This document shows, piece by piece, positions 25,322 through 33,323 of a DNA stretch of 64,000 nucleotides (positions are counted from its first letter, which is position 1; each line of letters opens with the position of its first letter). The stretch covers positions 1 to 64,000 of the IMG/VR virus record IMGVR_UViG_3300012984_000012. The stretch is one strand, 5' to 3'. The position numbers and the translations under genes were made by a program. The notes below the pieces were generated by a model. That model was not told where the DNA came from. It did no database searches and was given only the letters and a program-made list of their open reading frames with translations. Source of the DNA: a virus.

Positions 25322-25688
25322 TGTAGGCGCCGGGAATCGCACCCGGGTCCGCAACACTTCCTCTCGAAATCTCTTCACAGGCTTGGTCCATCTGCTTGGT
25401 CGACCTCAGGACGGGTCTAGTGACGCGAGCTTTAACGATCAGGTCACCTGATCGGCACTACGTTTCACGCCCAGCGCTTTGGCGTCTTCCGTTTAACGTC
25501 CGGTCGCCCGACGGTTCCCTAGCGTTCTGTTCCTAGGTGCTAGGAGCCCCGTTCCTCAGGCCACGAGGGCGAGAGGAGCCGTGCCGTTGTCGTTGGCATC
25601 TATACGTCACATGGGTTTTGAACTGGACCCTCGTGCACCAGTGCCTGCAACCTCAAGTCTCTGTACCACGTCGAAACTGGTCGCCCAC
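25322..25688 (-). ncRNA. ssrA: tmRNA (transfer-messenger RNA)
   Basis: 367 nt. The tRNA-like ends pair: 5' GTGGGCG with 3' CGCCTAC (7 bp, one G-U), followed by discriminator A. The 5' domain has the conserved TTTCGACG and later GAGGTTGCAGGC. The 3' domain has a T-arm CCGGG-TGCGATT-CCCGG. A first pseudoknot is visible (ACTGG with CCAGT, plus GGGT with ACCC), followed by the tag frame. Further hairpins lie downstream of the tag, such as GATCAGG-TGA-CCTGATC. CCA is not encoded and would be added by the host. With SmpB, tmRNA frees stalled ribosomes and tags the nascent chain for proteolysis. No smpB gene is in the window. Confidence 0.93.
25556..25597 (-). other. tmRNA tag reading frame
   Basis: The internal frame reads ANDNGTAPLALVA followed by TGA. 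The ANDN start is typical of proteobacterial tags, and the end LVA resembles the usual LAA degron recognised by ClpXP. The resume codon is inferred to be GCC at 25597-25595. Confidence 0.85.
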
Positions 25689-25739
25689 AAATCTTACTGT
25701 GTCTTGTCGCTAGGTTGTCAATGACCGCAGTAACAAGTA

Positions 25740-25747
25740 GATACTTA
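25740..25747 (+). promoter_or_regulatory. GATACTTA octamer in plus orientation
   Basis: An exact GATACTTA on the plus strand between the tmRNA and the next minus-strand gene. No plus-strand gene follows, so it is either chance or an antisense start. The rest of 25689-25767 shows no other feature I can support. Confidence 0.2.
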
Positions 25748-25767
25748 CCACCTCACGATGGGTTAGT

Positions 25768-26217
25768 TCACCGATGGCGAGCCTTATGCTTTCCCTGACG
25801 AATCGGTAGGTGTGGAGGAGGGGGCCGGCGCTTGCCTGGGTACTTCAGGTCAGGTGGAACCTCGTCGTCGTCATCGCGAAGGATGTCAGCAAACGGGAGC
25901 GAGGGGTCGATGCCCAGCTTCTTTGGATCCTTTGCGATCTCAACGAGTTCGTTGTTATGTGCCCTGAGACCGTCGATCTTCGCTGACTCGTGTTTCAACC
26001 ATGAGTCGACCGGATCGACGACCTTGCCTGGGTTCGTCAGCGCAGCATTGATGATCGCCCTGAGCCTGTTGTAGACCTGGTTCAGCTGGGTAGCGTCGTG
26101 GACCCTGGGATCGTCAGCCTTGTATTCAAGGACATCAATCCCATTCGAGTCACCGAAACGGGCGTGAAGCATGTTATGGAGCGCTAGCAGCTCCTTTGCG
26201 TTAATGTTTAGTTTCAT
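25768..26217 (-). CDS. Hypothetical protein
   Basis: 149 residues from ATG 26217 (MKLNINAKELLALHNMLHAR), which overlaps the upstream stop by ATGA. The N-terminal half is helical, with YNRLRAIINAALTN (about residues 60-75). The C-terminal 40 residues are acidic (ADILRDDDDEVPP), then basic and proline-rich (PGKRRPPPPHLPIRQGKHK), a tail typical of nucleic-acid-binding or unstructured linkers. No family is recognised. Confidence 0.65.
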   Translation of the reverse strand: MKLNINAKELLALHNMLHARFGDSNGIDVLEYKADDPRVHDATQLNQVYNRLRAIINAALTNPGKVVDPVDSWLKHESAKIDGLRAHNNELVEIAKDPKKLGIDPSLPFADILRDDDDEVPPDLKYPGKRRPPPPHLPIRQGKHKARHR

Positions 26218-26747
26218 TCTATCTCTATTAGGTCCTCGACTGGAAGCAGTTCGGTCCAGCTCTTGGGAAATTTGGGTACGTGAAAACGGTGCCACGCGAG
26301 GTCACCGTCGTAACGCTCTGCAACGAGAAGCTCGTTTTCTTCGGTGCGCCTGATAAACGTCACGTCATCGATAGCATGGCCGTTCACAAGCAGGTCAGTC
26401 ACGCTAACGCCAGGCGCGAGCGTGCACTCAAACTCGAGCGTCACCTCTGTTGGAGTTTGGACCACGGAGGTTGAGATCGTGGTCGCTTGTATGGCGCTGA
26501 GATCGTGCAACTCGGAACCGAGCACGTAGGCTTCTGTGTTCGATGATTCGTCAATGTCGTCACGCGCAAGCTGGACGCTTGCGGGCACGGGCTCAAGGTC
26601 CAACACGGGTTCGTCAAGCACGAACGCATGCAATTGGGTGAGCAGCTCAGGTGAGTGCACGTGAACCGTGTCAGTCTGTTCACAGACGAGCTTATAGTGT
26701 GACAACGCTTTGATCAGGCTCAACGCTTGGCTCTTCGTCAGTTCCAT
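26214..26747 (-). CDS. Hypothetical protein
   Basis: 177 residues, MELTKSQALSLIKALSHYKL at the start. An N-terminal helical section (to about residue 45) is followed by an acidic stretch and a beta-rich C-terminal half (VTLEFECTLAPGVSV, DVTFIRRTEENELLVAERYD). It is translationally coupled to the following gene. It begins 15 nt after a strong terminator, so it may have its own promoter, which I could not identify. Function unknown. Confidence 0.65.
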   Translation of the reverse strand: MELTKSQALSLIKALSHYKLVCEQTDTVHVHSPELLTQLHAFVLDEPVLDLEPVPASVQLARDDIDESSNTEAYVLGSELHDLSAIQATTISTSVVQTPTEVTLEFECTLAPGVSVTDLLVNGHAIDDVTFIRRTEENELLVAERYDGDLAWHRFHVPKFPKSWTELLPVEDLIEIE

Positions 26748-26761
26748 CTATCATCCTTTGC

Positions 26762-26798
26762 ATAAAGGAAAAGGTCAGGCCCTTTCGAGCCTGACCCT
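26762..26798 (-). terminator. Rho-independent terminator after the 26825-27097 gene
   Basis: On the minus strand GGTCAGGC pairs with GCCTGACC (8 bp, 8-base loop, 26773-26796) and is followed by TTTTCCTTT. This is the clearest intrinsic terminator in the window. Confidence 0.8.
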
Positions 26799-26824
26799 AT
26801 CGTACACCATTTCGCGACTGAAAA

Positions 26825-27097
26825 TCAGGCGCGGACGGTACCGCGGACTTCCTTGTAGTGCTTGCGGAGCAGGCGGTACAAGGAGCGTGCCTCACGACCG
26901 CTCAGGCGGACGTTGTCAGTGCTGCCGAACGAGCCGAAATCGATGAACAGGTTCGTCGAGTTGCTGCGTTGGTCAGTCGAGACCGCCATGACAACGCTCG
27001 AAGGATCGCGGCGCTGCGTCTCAGTCCGGAGCTTGCCGGTCTTGTCGGTGCGGGTGGCGATGCGGGCGTTGCGGTTTTGGTCATACGGGTTGCTCAT
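26825..27097 (-). CDS. Small basic hypothetical protein
   Basis: 90 residues from ATG 27097 (MSNPYDQNRNARIATRTDKT), with GGAG 11 bases upstream. The longer open frame upstream overlaps a promoter-like region and reads as low-complexity. The protein has a central strand pair (SSVVMAVSTDQRS, NLFIDFGSFG) and a C-terminal basic helix (SGREARSLYRLLRKHYKEVR), resembling small single-strand or DNA-binding regulators, but no family is recognised. It is flanked by its own promoter and a strong terminator, so it is probably a monocistronic unit, unusual in this operon-dense region. Confidence 0.7.
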   Translation of the reverse strand: MSNPYDQNRNARIATRTDKTGKLRTETQRRDPSSVVMAVSTDQRSNSTNLFIDFGSFGSTDNVRLSGREARSLYRLLRKHYKEVRGTVRA

Positions 27098-27148
27098 TTG
27101 GTTCTTCTCCAGGTTTCGGCCGTTGTTCTTCTTTTGCCGGATGAAAAG

Positions 27149-27177
27149 AATGTATCTCCTGAGCACCGAGTGTACAA
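27149..27177 (-). promoter_or_regulatory. Sigma-70-like promoter
   Basis: TTGTAC, a 17-base spacer and TACATT on the minus strand, 52 nt upstream of the 27097 start. It matches a host-type -35/-10 arrangement and differs from the GATACTTA sites, suggesting early expression of the small basic protein. Confidence 0.5.
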
Positions 27178-27271
27178 GGTCACAAATTTATTCTACGTTG
27201 GCGACCTTAGAGGCCATAGGATCTGACGCACTGATTATTCTGTGAGCAACCTCAAGGCCATACAACTGTCA

Positions 27272-27586
27272 TTACCAACCCCTGATCAACGAGGCATCGT
27301 CATCACGCCACTTGTTAATGTATGGAATCGCCTCGTTCTTAATGAACTCGTTAGCCTTAGCTTCTGTTTCGAATTCATGAGGTTCTGCTTGAACTCGTGA
27401 CAGGTCCTTGAACCCTGACTCAGTCCACCATAAAGGCTCAGCAAGCCGTGGGACCCAAAACCCAACGGTAACGCTTTGTCCCTCAGCGAACTTGTGAGTG
27501 TGAACGAACGGATTCTTGTCGTGCTTTCGTACGACAGAATATGCTTCACCAATCAAGCGCTTGAGCTGTCTGACCGTGATTCTCAT
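27272..27586 (-). CDS. Hypothetical protein with N-terminal LKRLIGEA motif
   Basis: 104 residues from ATG 27586 (another ATG at 27589), preceded by AGGATG and just after the homing endonuclease stop. The N-terminus MRITVRQLKRLIGEAYSVV carries the recurrent L-K-x-L-I-x-E motif and an I-G-E/A sequence matching the gp21-type cleavage rule. The rest (SVTVGFWVPRLAEPLWWTES, then EFETEAKANEFIKNE) resembles a small alpha-beta domain that I cannot name. It may be packaged in the capsid, by analogy with T4 internal proteins; this is a hypothesis. Confidence 0.65.
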   Translation of the reverse strand: MRITVRQLKRLIGEAYSVVRKHDKNPFVHTHKFAEGQSVTVGFWVPRLAEPLWWTESGFKDLSRVQAEPHEFETEAKANEFIKNEAIPYINKWRDDDASLIRGW

Positions 27587-27590
27587 CATC

Positions 27591-28379
27591 CTAACTATCA
27601 CTCACCAATACCACTTCGTAACCCAATGTTTCGGCCGCTCGAAGCTTCAGTTCGTCGTTCTCTGTCATGTTACCCTTGATCTCGAACAGGACGTTCTCTT
27701 CTAGCGCCTTGAAGTCTGGTAGGTAGCGATGCCATGAACCGTCAGCCTGTTGGTAGTCGATGACGATCCCATGTTGCTTGGTGACTGGGTAACCCTCCTG
27801 GATGCACTGCATCAGGAACGCTGTCTCCCACGACGAGTGCATGTACTCGGCCTGTCCCGTGAACGGGTTATCGACCCACATCTGCTTGAACGGAGCGCGA
27901 GGCCCGATCTTGTTGAGTTCGAGCAAGGCGATAGCACGAAGAGATGCTTCATCACGTCGCTGATGAGTTAGATCGGAATCTGAAGACCAGAAACGTTTCA
28001 TATTTTCAATAGCAAGTTTTCTTGACTCAAGCGTTACTCCTGACCATAACTGATCTTTCTTTTGACGAACAACATCAGGATGTTCCTTCATGTATCGTGT
28101 CATGTTGATACGATTTTTCTCACCAATACGACGTTTCTCATCGTCTGATTTCTTTCGTCCCCATGCATGATGTCCCAACACGAATTCAGCATATGCTTTC
28201 AAAGCAACGTTCCATGTCGTTTTTTTGCCACATCCACACTTGCAAAGAGGCTCAACACCTTCGTAAGTCCACTTTAATGAGTATTGTTGAAACGTCATCT
28301 CGTGTTTTCGTAGATGTCTTCTCATCTGTTCTGCGTCGTTAAACACATCACCACACTCTTTACACGTCCTATCTTCCAT
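27591..28379 (-). CDS. Free-standing homing endonuclease (zinc finger + PD-(D/E)XK-type nuclease)
   Basis: 262 residues from ATG 28379. An open frame continues to 28457 but would include a strong hairpin. The N-terminus has a C2H2-like finger (CKECGDVFNDAEQMRRHLRKH) and a second cysteine site (LCKCGCGKKTTW). A basic helical middle follows. The C-terminal domain has the order SSWETAFLMQCIQEGYPV, then PDFKALEENVLFEIKGN, which is the E...PDF...ExK core of the restriction-like nuclease fold shared with the gp4-like protein here. It interrupts the gap after the major capsid gene, a typical homing site. Confidence 0.75.
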   Translation of the reverse strand: MEDRTCKECGDVFNDAEQMRRHLRKHEMTFQQYSLKWTYEGVEPLCKCGCGKKTTWNVALKAYAEFVLGHHAWGRKKSDDEKRRIGEKNRINMTRYMKEHPDVVRQKKDQLWSGVTLESRKLAIENMKRFWSSDSDLTHQRRDEASLRAIALLELNKIGPRAPFKQMWVDNPFTGQAEYMHSSWETAFLMQCIQEGYPVTKQHGIVIDYQQADGSWHRYLPDFKALEENVLFEIKGNMTENDELKLRAAETLGYEVVLVSDS

Positions 28380-28431
28380 GTAATGATCTTCATCCCTTTG
28401 AGATGAATGTTTACTGACCAAAATCGCGAAT

Positions 28432-28451
28432 GCCCAAGATTTCTCTTGGGC
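28432..28451 (-). terminator. Strong GNRA-type hairpin downstream of the capsid gene
   Basis: Minus strand GCCCAAGA-GAAA-TCTTGGGC: 8 bp with a GAAA tetraloop, 33 nt after the capsid stop codon. A TTTT run occurs only 8 bases later, so it may terminate or stabilise the capsid message. It also shows that the homing endonuclease must start downstream. Confidence 0.5.
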
Positions 28452-28484
28452 ACTCAAACTTTCTACTTCAGTTGACCTTCAACA

Positions 28485-30380
28485 TCAGATGATGTTCATG
28501 TCAAGAACTGTGACAGTTCCGTAAAAATCGCTGCGAACCATCTTCTTGCCGTAGCGGGTCATGACACCCTTACGTGGCGTGAAGTCTTCCGGAGCGAAGA
28601 TCGTCGGAGTGACGATCAACGGAACGTACGGGGCGTACACGTAGCCCGTCTCGAGGTAGCTGCCACCCTTGTAGCCAACGAGGATCTTGTTCCTTGCGAA
28701 GTAAGGATCCTTGTAGACTGTGAAGCGGTTCGACACGGTGCCGATCGCCTCTGCGCCGATGGTGAATGGAGAGCCGACCTGGCCTTCGCCATCGATCGAG
28801 TACTTCGGCTTGTAGAGCACGGAGCTTTCGAGGATGGTGCAAACGTCAGGGCTCGTCACCATGAAGTTCGCGGAGCCGCGGAGGGTCTTGCGGTGGATGG
28901 TGTTCGCCACGTCGATGACAGTCTCGACGAGGGTCTCGTACCACTCACGGACGGTGCCGGTGAACTGCGGGCCGATGCTCAAGGAGCTCGCCAGCTGCTG
29001 GGCGACGCCCGTCAGCTTGTTAACGAACTTGCCAGGTGCACGGCTCCAGTACATGACTGAACCGTTCGCTTGGGAGACGAGGTCACCCAAGATCTCGCGA
29101 TCGATCTCGAGAGCGATCTGCTCTGAGAGGATGCTCGTCAGCTCGACTTCAGCGTCCATCGAATGATAGGCGTTGAGGTCTTGTGCCAACTCAGGAGACC
29201 AACGAGCACGCAGCTTGCGGGTCGTGGCCGTGATGGCGAGTGACTCGATCTTGATGTCGATCTCTGGGATCGGAGGGGTTGGGTTCGTCCCAAAGTCCGA
29301 CTCGAAAGACGGGATCGTCAAGGTGGAACCAACGCCGCCGGCAGTGCCGTCAGTGGTGGTAACCGCATCAGCGATCGCCATCGAGAGGCGAGTCGTTGCG
29401 CCCAAAACCGGAGCCGTGCTAGCAGGAGTGATCCTGAAGACGACCTGGATGTGGGTGCCATTGAGAGGGGCGGGAGTGAAGGTCGAGCCGTTCCAGTTAC
29501 CGCGCTTGTTGAGGCGACGGAGGTTCAGGACGCCGCGGCCAGACTGGTAGGTCTCACCCCATTGTACTGCACCGTTCGTGGTGGCAACACCAAAGACAGA
29601 GAGCTGTTCGACGGCAAGGAAGTCGCCCTTCGGGATCAGCGCCGCGATCGTGGCCACGCTCAGGTGAGCGAAGGTCACGTCAAGGACGTTAAGACCGAGA
29701 TCGGCATCGATTTGCGGGTCGAATTGCAACATGCGACCGTTGGTGCCTGACATCTGACCAGAGTCAGAGATCACGAGGCCAGCAGACCACGTGTCACCAT
29801 TGATACCACCCCAAGCGCCGACTTCAGCGGTCGAGCCAGAGTATGCCATGGTGCCAGAGTGGACCTTGGTGAAACCAACGTTGACCAGGTCATACATGCC
29901 GCCAGTGGCCAAAGAGCCTGACTGGATGCCGCGACCGGCTGGGTTGTTGTAGATGGACTGACCACGGGTGTAGGTCTCAGCAGTGCCGTTGTCCAATTGG
30001 GTCGTGCCGACGGCAGAACCGTAGGTATAATCCAAGTAGAAGATCAGGCCTGACGGTAGCGACATCGGTTGGATCGAGACGAGCTCGTTCGCAACCAAAC
30101 CACCGAACACCCTGCGGACGATCGGGAAGGCGATGTTCGAGAAGCCCTGCACCTGACCAGAGGAAGCGACTGCGCCGCCGCCAGTGGACAGAGAGTTCGA
30201 CTCCTTGAGTACCTGGGCAGCTTGGTTCTCCAAGAGCTGCGACATGACCTCACGCTTGACGCCATCGAGGCCGCGGAGCAAGCCGGTGCGGCTCCACTTC
30301 TCAACGAGGCGTGCTCGTTCAGCTCCGACGTGGCGGTCCTTGATGCCGGCCGCGAGCTGCTCCATTGTAAAGAACTTCAT
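28485..30380 (-). CDS. Major capsid protein (T4 gp23-like)
   Basis: 631 residues. The N-terminal delta-domain (MKFFTMEQLAAGIKDRHVGA to LLENQAAQVLKESNS) is typical of T4-type capsid proteins that are trimmed on maturation. A [LI]-x-E/[AGS] site, VLKE/SNS, predicts cleavage after Glu60 by the phage's gp21-like protease. The gp23 core is seen in FSNIAFPIVRRVFGGLVANE, then VSIQPMSLPSGLIFYLDYTY, RARWSPELAQDLNAYHSMDA and the nearby ILSEQIALEIDREIL. The ATG has a strong AGGAGA site. It is somewhat longer than T4 gp23 (521 residues), suggesting extra surface domains. Confidence 0.93.
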   Translation of the reverse strand: MKFFTMEQLAAGIKDRHVGAERARLVEKWSRTGLLRGLDGVKREVMSQLLENQAAQVLKESNSLSTGGGAVASSGQVQGFSNIAFPIVRRVFGGLVANELVSIQPMSLPSGLIFYLDYTYGSAVGTTQLDNGTAETYTRGQSIYNNPAGRGIQSGSLATGGMYDLVNVGFTKVHSGTMAYSGSTAEVGAWGGINGDTWSAGLVISDSGQMSGTNGRMLQFDPQIDADLGLNVLDVTFAHLSVATIAALIPKGDFLAVEQLSVFGVATTNGAVQWGETYQSGRGVLNLRRLNKRGNWNGSTFTPAPLNGTHIQVVFRITPASTAPVLGATTRLSMAIADAVTTTDGTAGGVGSTLTIPSFESDFGTNPTPPIPEIDIKIESLAITATTRKLRARWSPELAQDLNAYHSMDAEVELTSILSEQIALEIDREILGDLVSQANGSVMYWSRAPGKFVNKLTGVAQQLASSLSIGPQFTGTVREWYETLVETVIDVANTIHRKTLRGSANFMVTSPDVCTILESSVLYKPKYSIDGEGQVGSPFTIGAEAIGTVSNRFTVYKDPYFARNKILVGYKGGSYLETGYVYAPYVPLIVTPTIFAPEDFTPRKGVMTRYGKKMVRSDFYGTVTVLDMNII

Positions 30381-30428
30381 TTTAGTTTCTCCTGTGTCTT
30401 TCTAGTTGGTTTGGATCTGATCAGAGGC

Positions 30429-32390
30429 TCACTTGTTGATGCCAGCGAGCCTTGCCCAGCGCTCTGCCTCATAGCCCTCGTTCAAGGACTGGGTCGATGC
30501 CGGACGGGTTACCCTCGACGAGTTGCCGATGACCTTGCGATCACGGTTCTCATTGACGGTCTTTGACGTGTTTCCGAGGGTCCTTGCGAGACTCTCATAG
30601 ACGAGCTTGGCTTCCCTCACCGTCTTCGCCGTGTCGAGCTGCTCGATGACTTTCGCCTTCTGGCGAGAGGTGAGTGACTCGTTCTGGAGGAGCTTGTTGG
30701 TGAACAGTAGCTTCGCGTTGATCAGATTCGTTTCTGCCAACTTGTTGCGGAGAGATGCCTCGGTCTTGGACCCCGCTGACCGAGCAAGGCTGCCATTTTG
30801 GCGCTGCCCATTCTGAAGCCTGGCTTCTGCCATCAGCTTCTTGATCTTCTTGGAACGATCGACCGATTCGTTGAATCGGTTCGCGACCTGAGCGTACTCT
30901 TTCTTGAGAGCAGCTTCCTTCTTCAGGTCTTTCTTTGCACGTGCCTTTCGTACCTCGCTCTTCAAAGCGGCGGCACGGTTCTTGGCACGCTCTTGCAGGC
31001 GGGCCTCGAATGCCGAGCGGCGCTTCAGAGACTCGTGACGTACTGCTGGGTTGTCCTTGTCGGCCGACGGAACTGACGTTGCGCTGGCACCGAAGTCATC
31101 GCGGGTACGTTTGTCACCGATCTGATCCATCGGAGCATCGAACTCGTCGAGTTGGTCTTGTTCGTCCAACTCGTCAGACTCATCCATCTGGTCGTCAGAC
31201 TCGTCGAGCTCATCCAGCTCGTCAGCTTCATCCATCTCATCGGCCTCGCCGAGAGGAAGGGCTGCCTTGGCAGGCGACTTGTCAGCGATTGCGTGGGTGA
31301 TCGGCTCGCCGTCATCCTTTGCACCACCGAAATCATCGAACTCTTTGGGACCGACGCCGTTGCCATCGACAGAAGGAGTCGCCTCTTCGCGGAGCTTCCT
31401 CATACGGGCAATCTCACGACGCAACATCCCCTCGTCAATTTCGACCATCGTGTCGTCGCTCAGTCTACGGCTCTCACCCATGTTGTCCTCTTCTCCACCT
31501 TCATCACCACCCAAGTCCAAATCACCCAGGCCAGAATCATCTCCACCTTCGTCGCCCTCAGCGTCACCGAAAGCGTCATCGCCTTCACCGTCTTCTTCAC
31601 CAGTGATCAGGTCAACGCCGACCGACTCAAGGTCCATGTCGTCAGGAAGTCCAGTCAGTTTCAGCGTGACGTCTTCCTCGTTCATCATCTTCTTGTTCGT
31701 TCGTGACATTTTCGGCTCCTGGAGCTTGTTGAGTTCCCTAAAGTAAGATTCCAACTTGGTCTCGTATGAACTCTTCTTTGCAGGGTCGACCACCGATTCC
31801 TGCACGTAGTCATACATATCTTCCACTTTTGCAATCATCTCAGCGATTTGCGAGTGGAAACCAGCTGACTCCCTAACTAGGAGGCTAGCTTTCTTGAATT
31901 TTTCGATAGTCTCACCCAATCGGTAGACCTTCAATTCGAACTCTTTTGCAGCACTGACCTTCGTCGCCTTGAGGACGGGCGCTAGGGCTGCGATCGATTC
32001 GAGATTTAGTTCGTACTCTTCTCTAGGAAGGGGAGCACCCATCACCGGAGGAGCGACAGCAACGCCAGCCGGATCTGCACAAAGAGCATCAAGATCCAGT
32101 GTCACCTTACCCTCAGCGTCTGGGGGTGTGATGGCCGCAGCAGGGGTGACAGCATCAGCTGAAGGGGACGCCGTGACCAAGTCGGTCATGAGCTCACCCT
32201 CAGGTGGAACGCTGCCAGGAGCGCCTAGGTCATCGTCCATGTCACCGTGCTCACGCAACAGCTCACGTTCGATCATGTCCCGGATCCTGGGCGTCACTGC
32301 TTCAAGGATAGCACGCTGAGCGTTTGCCTCAGCAACTTCCTTCACTTTCTTGACGTCTGCTAGCGCCTCTTCGTAGAGTTGCTTTGTCAT
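30429..32390 (-). CDS. Prohead core scaffolding protein (T4 gp22-like)
   Basis: 653 residues, directly upstream of the capsid gene as gp22 is of gp23. The sequence is low-complexity, charged and mostly helical: an N-terminal amphipathic helix (LADVKKVKEVAEANAQRAIL), long acidic stretches, a run of D/E/L/M imperfect repeats (ADELDELDESDDQMDES, about residues 385-425), then a basic coiled-coil region (AKNRAAALKSEVRKARAKKD). The organisation fits an internal scaffold that is assembled and then degraded. The L-[RK]-x-x-I element GMLRREIARMRKLREE also occurs. It is longer than T4 gp22 (269 residues). Confidence 0.75.
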   Translation of the reverse strand: MTKQLYEEALADVKKVKEVAEANAQRAILEAVTPRIRDMIERELLREHGDMDDDLGAPGSVPPEGELMTDLVTASPSADAVTPAAAITPPDAEGKVTLDLDALCADPAGVAVAPPVMGAPLPREEYELNLESIAALAPVLKATKVSAAKEFELKVYRLGETIEKFKKASLLVRESAGFHSQIAEMIAKVEDMYDYVQESVVDPAKKSSYETKLESYFRELNKLQEPKMSRTNKKMMNEEDVTLKLTGLPDDMDLESVGVDLITGEEDGEGDDAFGDAEGDEGGDDSGLGDLDLGGDEGGEEDNMGESRRLSDDTMVEIDEGMLRREIARMRKLREEATPSVDGNGVGPKEFDDFGGAKDDGEPITHAIADKSPAKAALPLGEADEMDEADELDELDESDDQMDESDELDEQDQLDEFDAPMDQIGDKRTRDDFGASATSVPSADKDNPAVRHESLKRRSAFEARLQERAKNRAAALKSEVRKARAKKDLKKEAALKKEYAQVANRFNESVDRSKKIKKLMAEARLQNGQRQNGSLARSAGSKTEASLRNKLAETNLINAKLLFTNKLLQNESLTSRQKAKVIEQLDTAKTVREAKLVYESLARTLGNTSKTVNENRDRKVIGNSSRVTRPASTQSLNEGYEAERWARLAGINK

Positions 32391-32417
32391 GTTACTCGTT
32401 CCCTATGATCTCCAGGA

Positions 32418-32425
32418 TAAGTATC
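32418..32425 (-). promoter_or_regulatory. Candidate late promoter octamer GATACTTA
   Basis: Exact GATACTTA, 27 nt upstream of the scaffold protein start. It would also drive the capsid gene that follows. Confidence 0.55.
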
Positions 32426-32456
32426 AATCATTTTCACAAGTTCAAGCAGGGGCAAA

Positions 32457-32966
32457 TCAAACGTTTCCGCCTGAATCACCGAGCTTACCGTTCACACCAA
32501 GGATGCTTGCTGCAATGATCTTTGCGTTCGTAGCAGCAGGTGACTTGGTTCCTGTACCAGGAGCGCCAGGCACGTACGTTGGCTTCAGATCAACGACCTT
32601 GATCTCTGGATCAGTTGACTTGTCGCTTCCTTCTGTCTTACCTGGACCTGGAGACGTGATGTCAGGAGCATACGAGTTCGCTGGGTCACCAGCTGCCGTC
32701 CACTTGACGTCTTCTGTCTTCGGAGCGCCTGCAAAATTGAGATCGACGCCTTCAGGAAAGTAACTGAGGTCGCCCTTTTGGTGAGCTGGCGTCAACGCCG
32801 TTTTAGCGATCGCGACCACTGCCTCACGGGCGTCGTTCTCTTTTCCAACCAGGTCTTGCACGATTGGCTTCTCTGTTGCGTCACCACTGTGGAACAGCTT
32901 GTTCAACAACGTGTTCTTGTCGCTCGCTGGTGGTGCATATTGCGTGTACTTGCCTGTGCCTGACAT
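32457..32966 (-). CDS. Hypothetical protein of the head module
   Basis: 169 residues. The N-terminal third is charged and helical (NTLLNKLFHSGDATEKPIVQ, then VAIAKTAL), and the rest is Pro/Gly/Lys-rich and probably extended (GAPKTEDVKWTAAGDPAN, VDLKPTYVPGAPGTGTK). There are no cysteines or catalytic motifs. AGAAGGAACC precedes the start. It lies between core and scaffold genes, so an internal head or core component is the most likely class; this is inference from position. Confidence 0.65.
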   Translation of the reverse strand: MSGTGKYTQYAPPASDKNTLLNKLFHSGDATEKPIVQDLVGKENDAREAVVAIAKTALTPAHQKGDLSYFPEGVDLNFAGAPKTEDVKWTAAGDPANSYAPDITSPGPGKTEGSDKSTDPEIKVVDLKPTYVPGAPGTGTKSPAATNAKIIAASILGVNGKLGDSGGNV

Positions 32967-33006
32967 GGTCTTGGTTCCTTCTGTTAGTACGTATTGTCGA
33001 AGACGA

Positions 33007-33270
33007 TCAGGCGACCTTCGTTGCGATCTTCTTCAAAACACGTTGCTTAGCCTCGCGGATCTTCTCGAGACGCTTGATCGTGCGTTTCTCTTCGATCTTC
33101 AGTGCTTTGACGTAGTCGATGTGCTTCTCCAACGCGTCAGCGTATTCGTCAGCATCGGTCTCTTCGGTCTTGTTAGCCTTCTTCTCGACGTCTTCCATGT
33201 CGCCGAAGTTAGCAACTTCTTCTTCAATGATCTGCCTGAGCAAGCTTGGTGTTAGTTTCTTGATCGCCAT
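33007..33270 (-). CDS. Small charged helical protein with N-terminal LRQIIEEE motif
   Basis: 87 residues from ATG 33270 (MAIKKLTPSLLRQIIEEEVA), with AGAGAGG upstream. The longer frame reading back to 33372 lies in another gene. The N-terminus carries the recurrent motif. The remainder is acidic and then strongly basic helix (IEEKRTIKRLEKIREAKQRV), a likely coiled coil. It could correspond to the small prohead core proteins gp67 or gp68 of T4, but there is no sequence proof. Confidence 0.65.
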   Translation of the reverse strand: MAIKKLTPSLLRQIIEEEVANFGDMEDVEKKANKTEETDADEYADALEKHIDYVKALKIEEKRTIKRLEKIREAKQRVLKKIATKVA

Positions 33271-33302
33271 TTGTGCACCCTCTCTAGTGATCGTGCTAGA
33301 CC

Positions 33303-33310
33303 TAAATAGG
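33303..33310 (-). promoter_or_regulatory. Variant late promoter octamer CCTATTTA
   Basis: GTTGCCTATTTA on the minus strand, 32 nt before the 33270 start. The same 12 bases precede the giant fibre gene. Confidence 0.45.
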
Positions 33311-33323
33311 CAACACGACGAAC

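Noticed and set aside
25319-25378. Coding start of the 25031 gene at 25378
   Set aside because: This segment is the 3' tRNA-like domain of the tmRNA, so translation most likely begins at or after 25318.
25691-25721. TTGACA upstream of the tmRNA as its promoter
   Set aside because: The nearest -10-like TAAGAT is 19 bases away and too close to the mature 5' end, so a sigma-70 start would fall inside the RNA. The tmRNA is more likely processed from a longer transcript.
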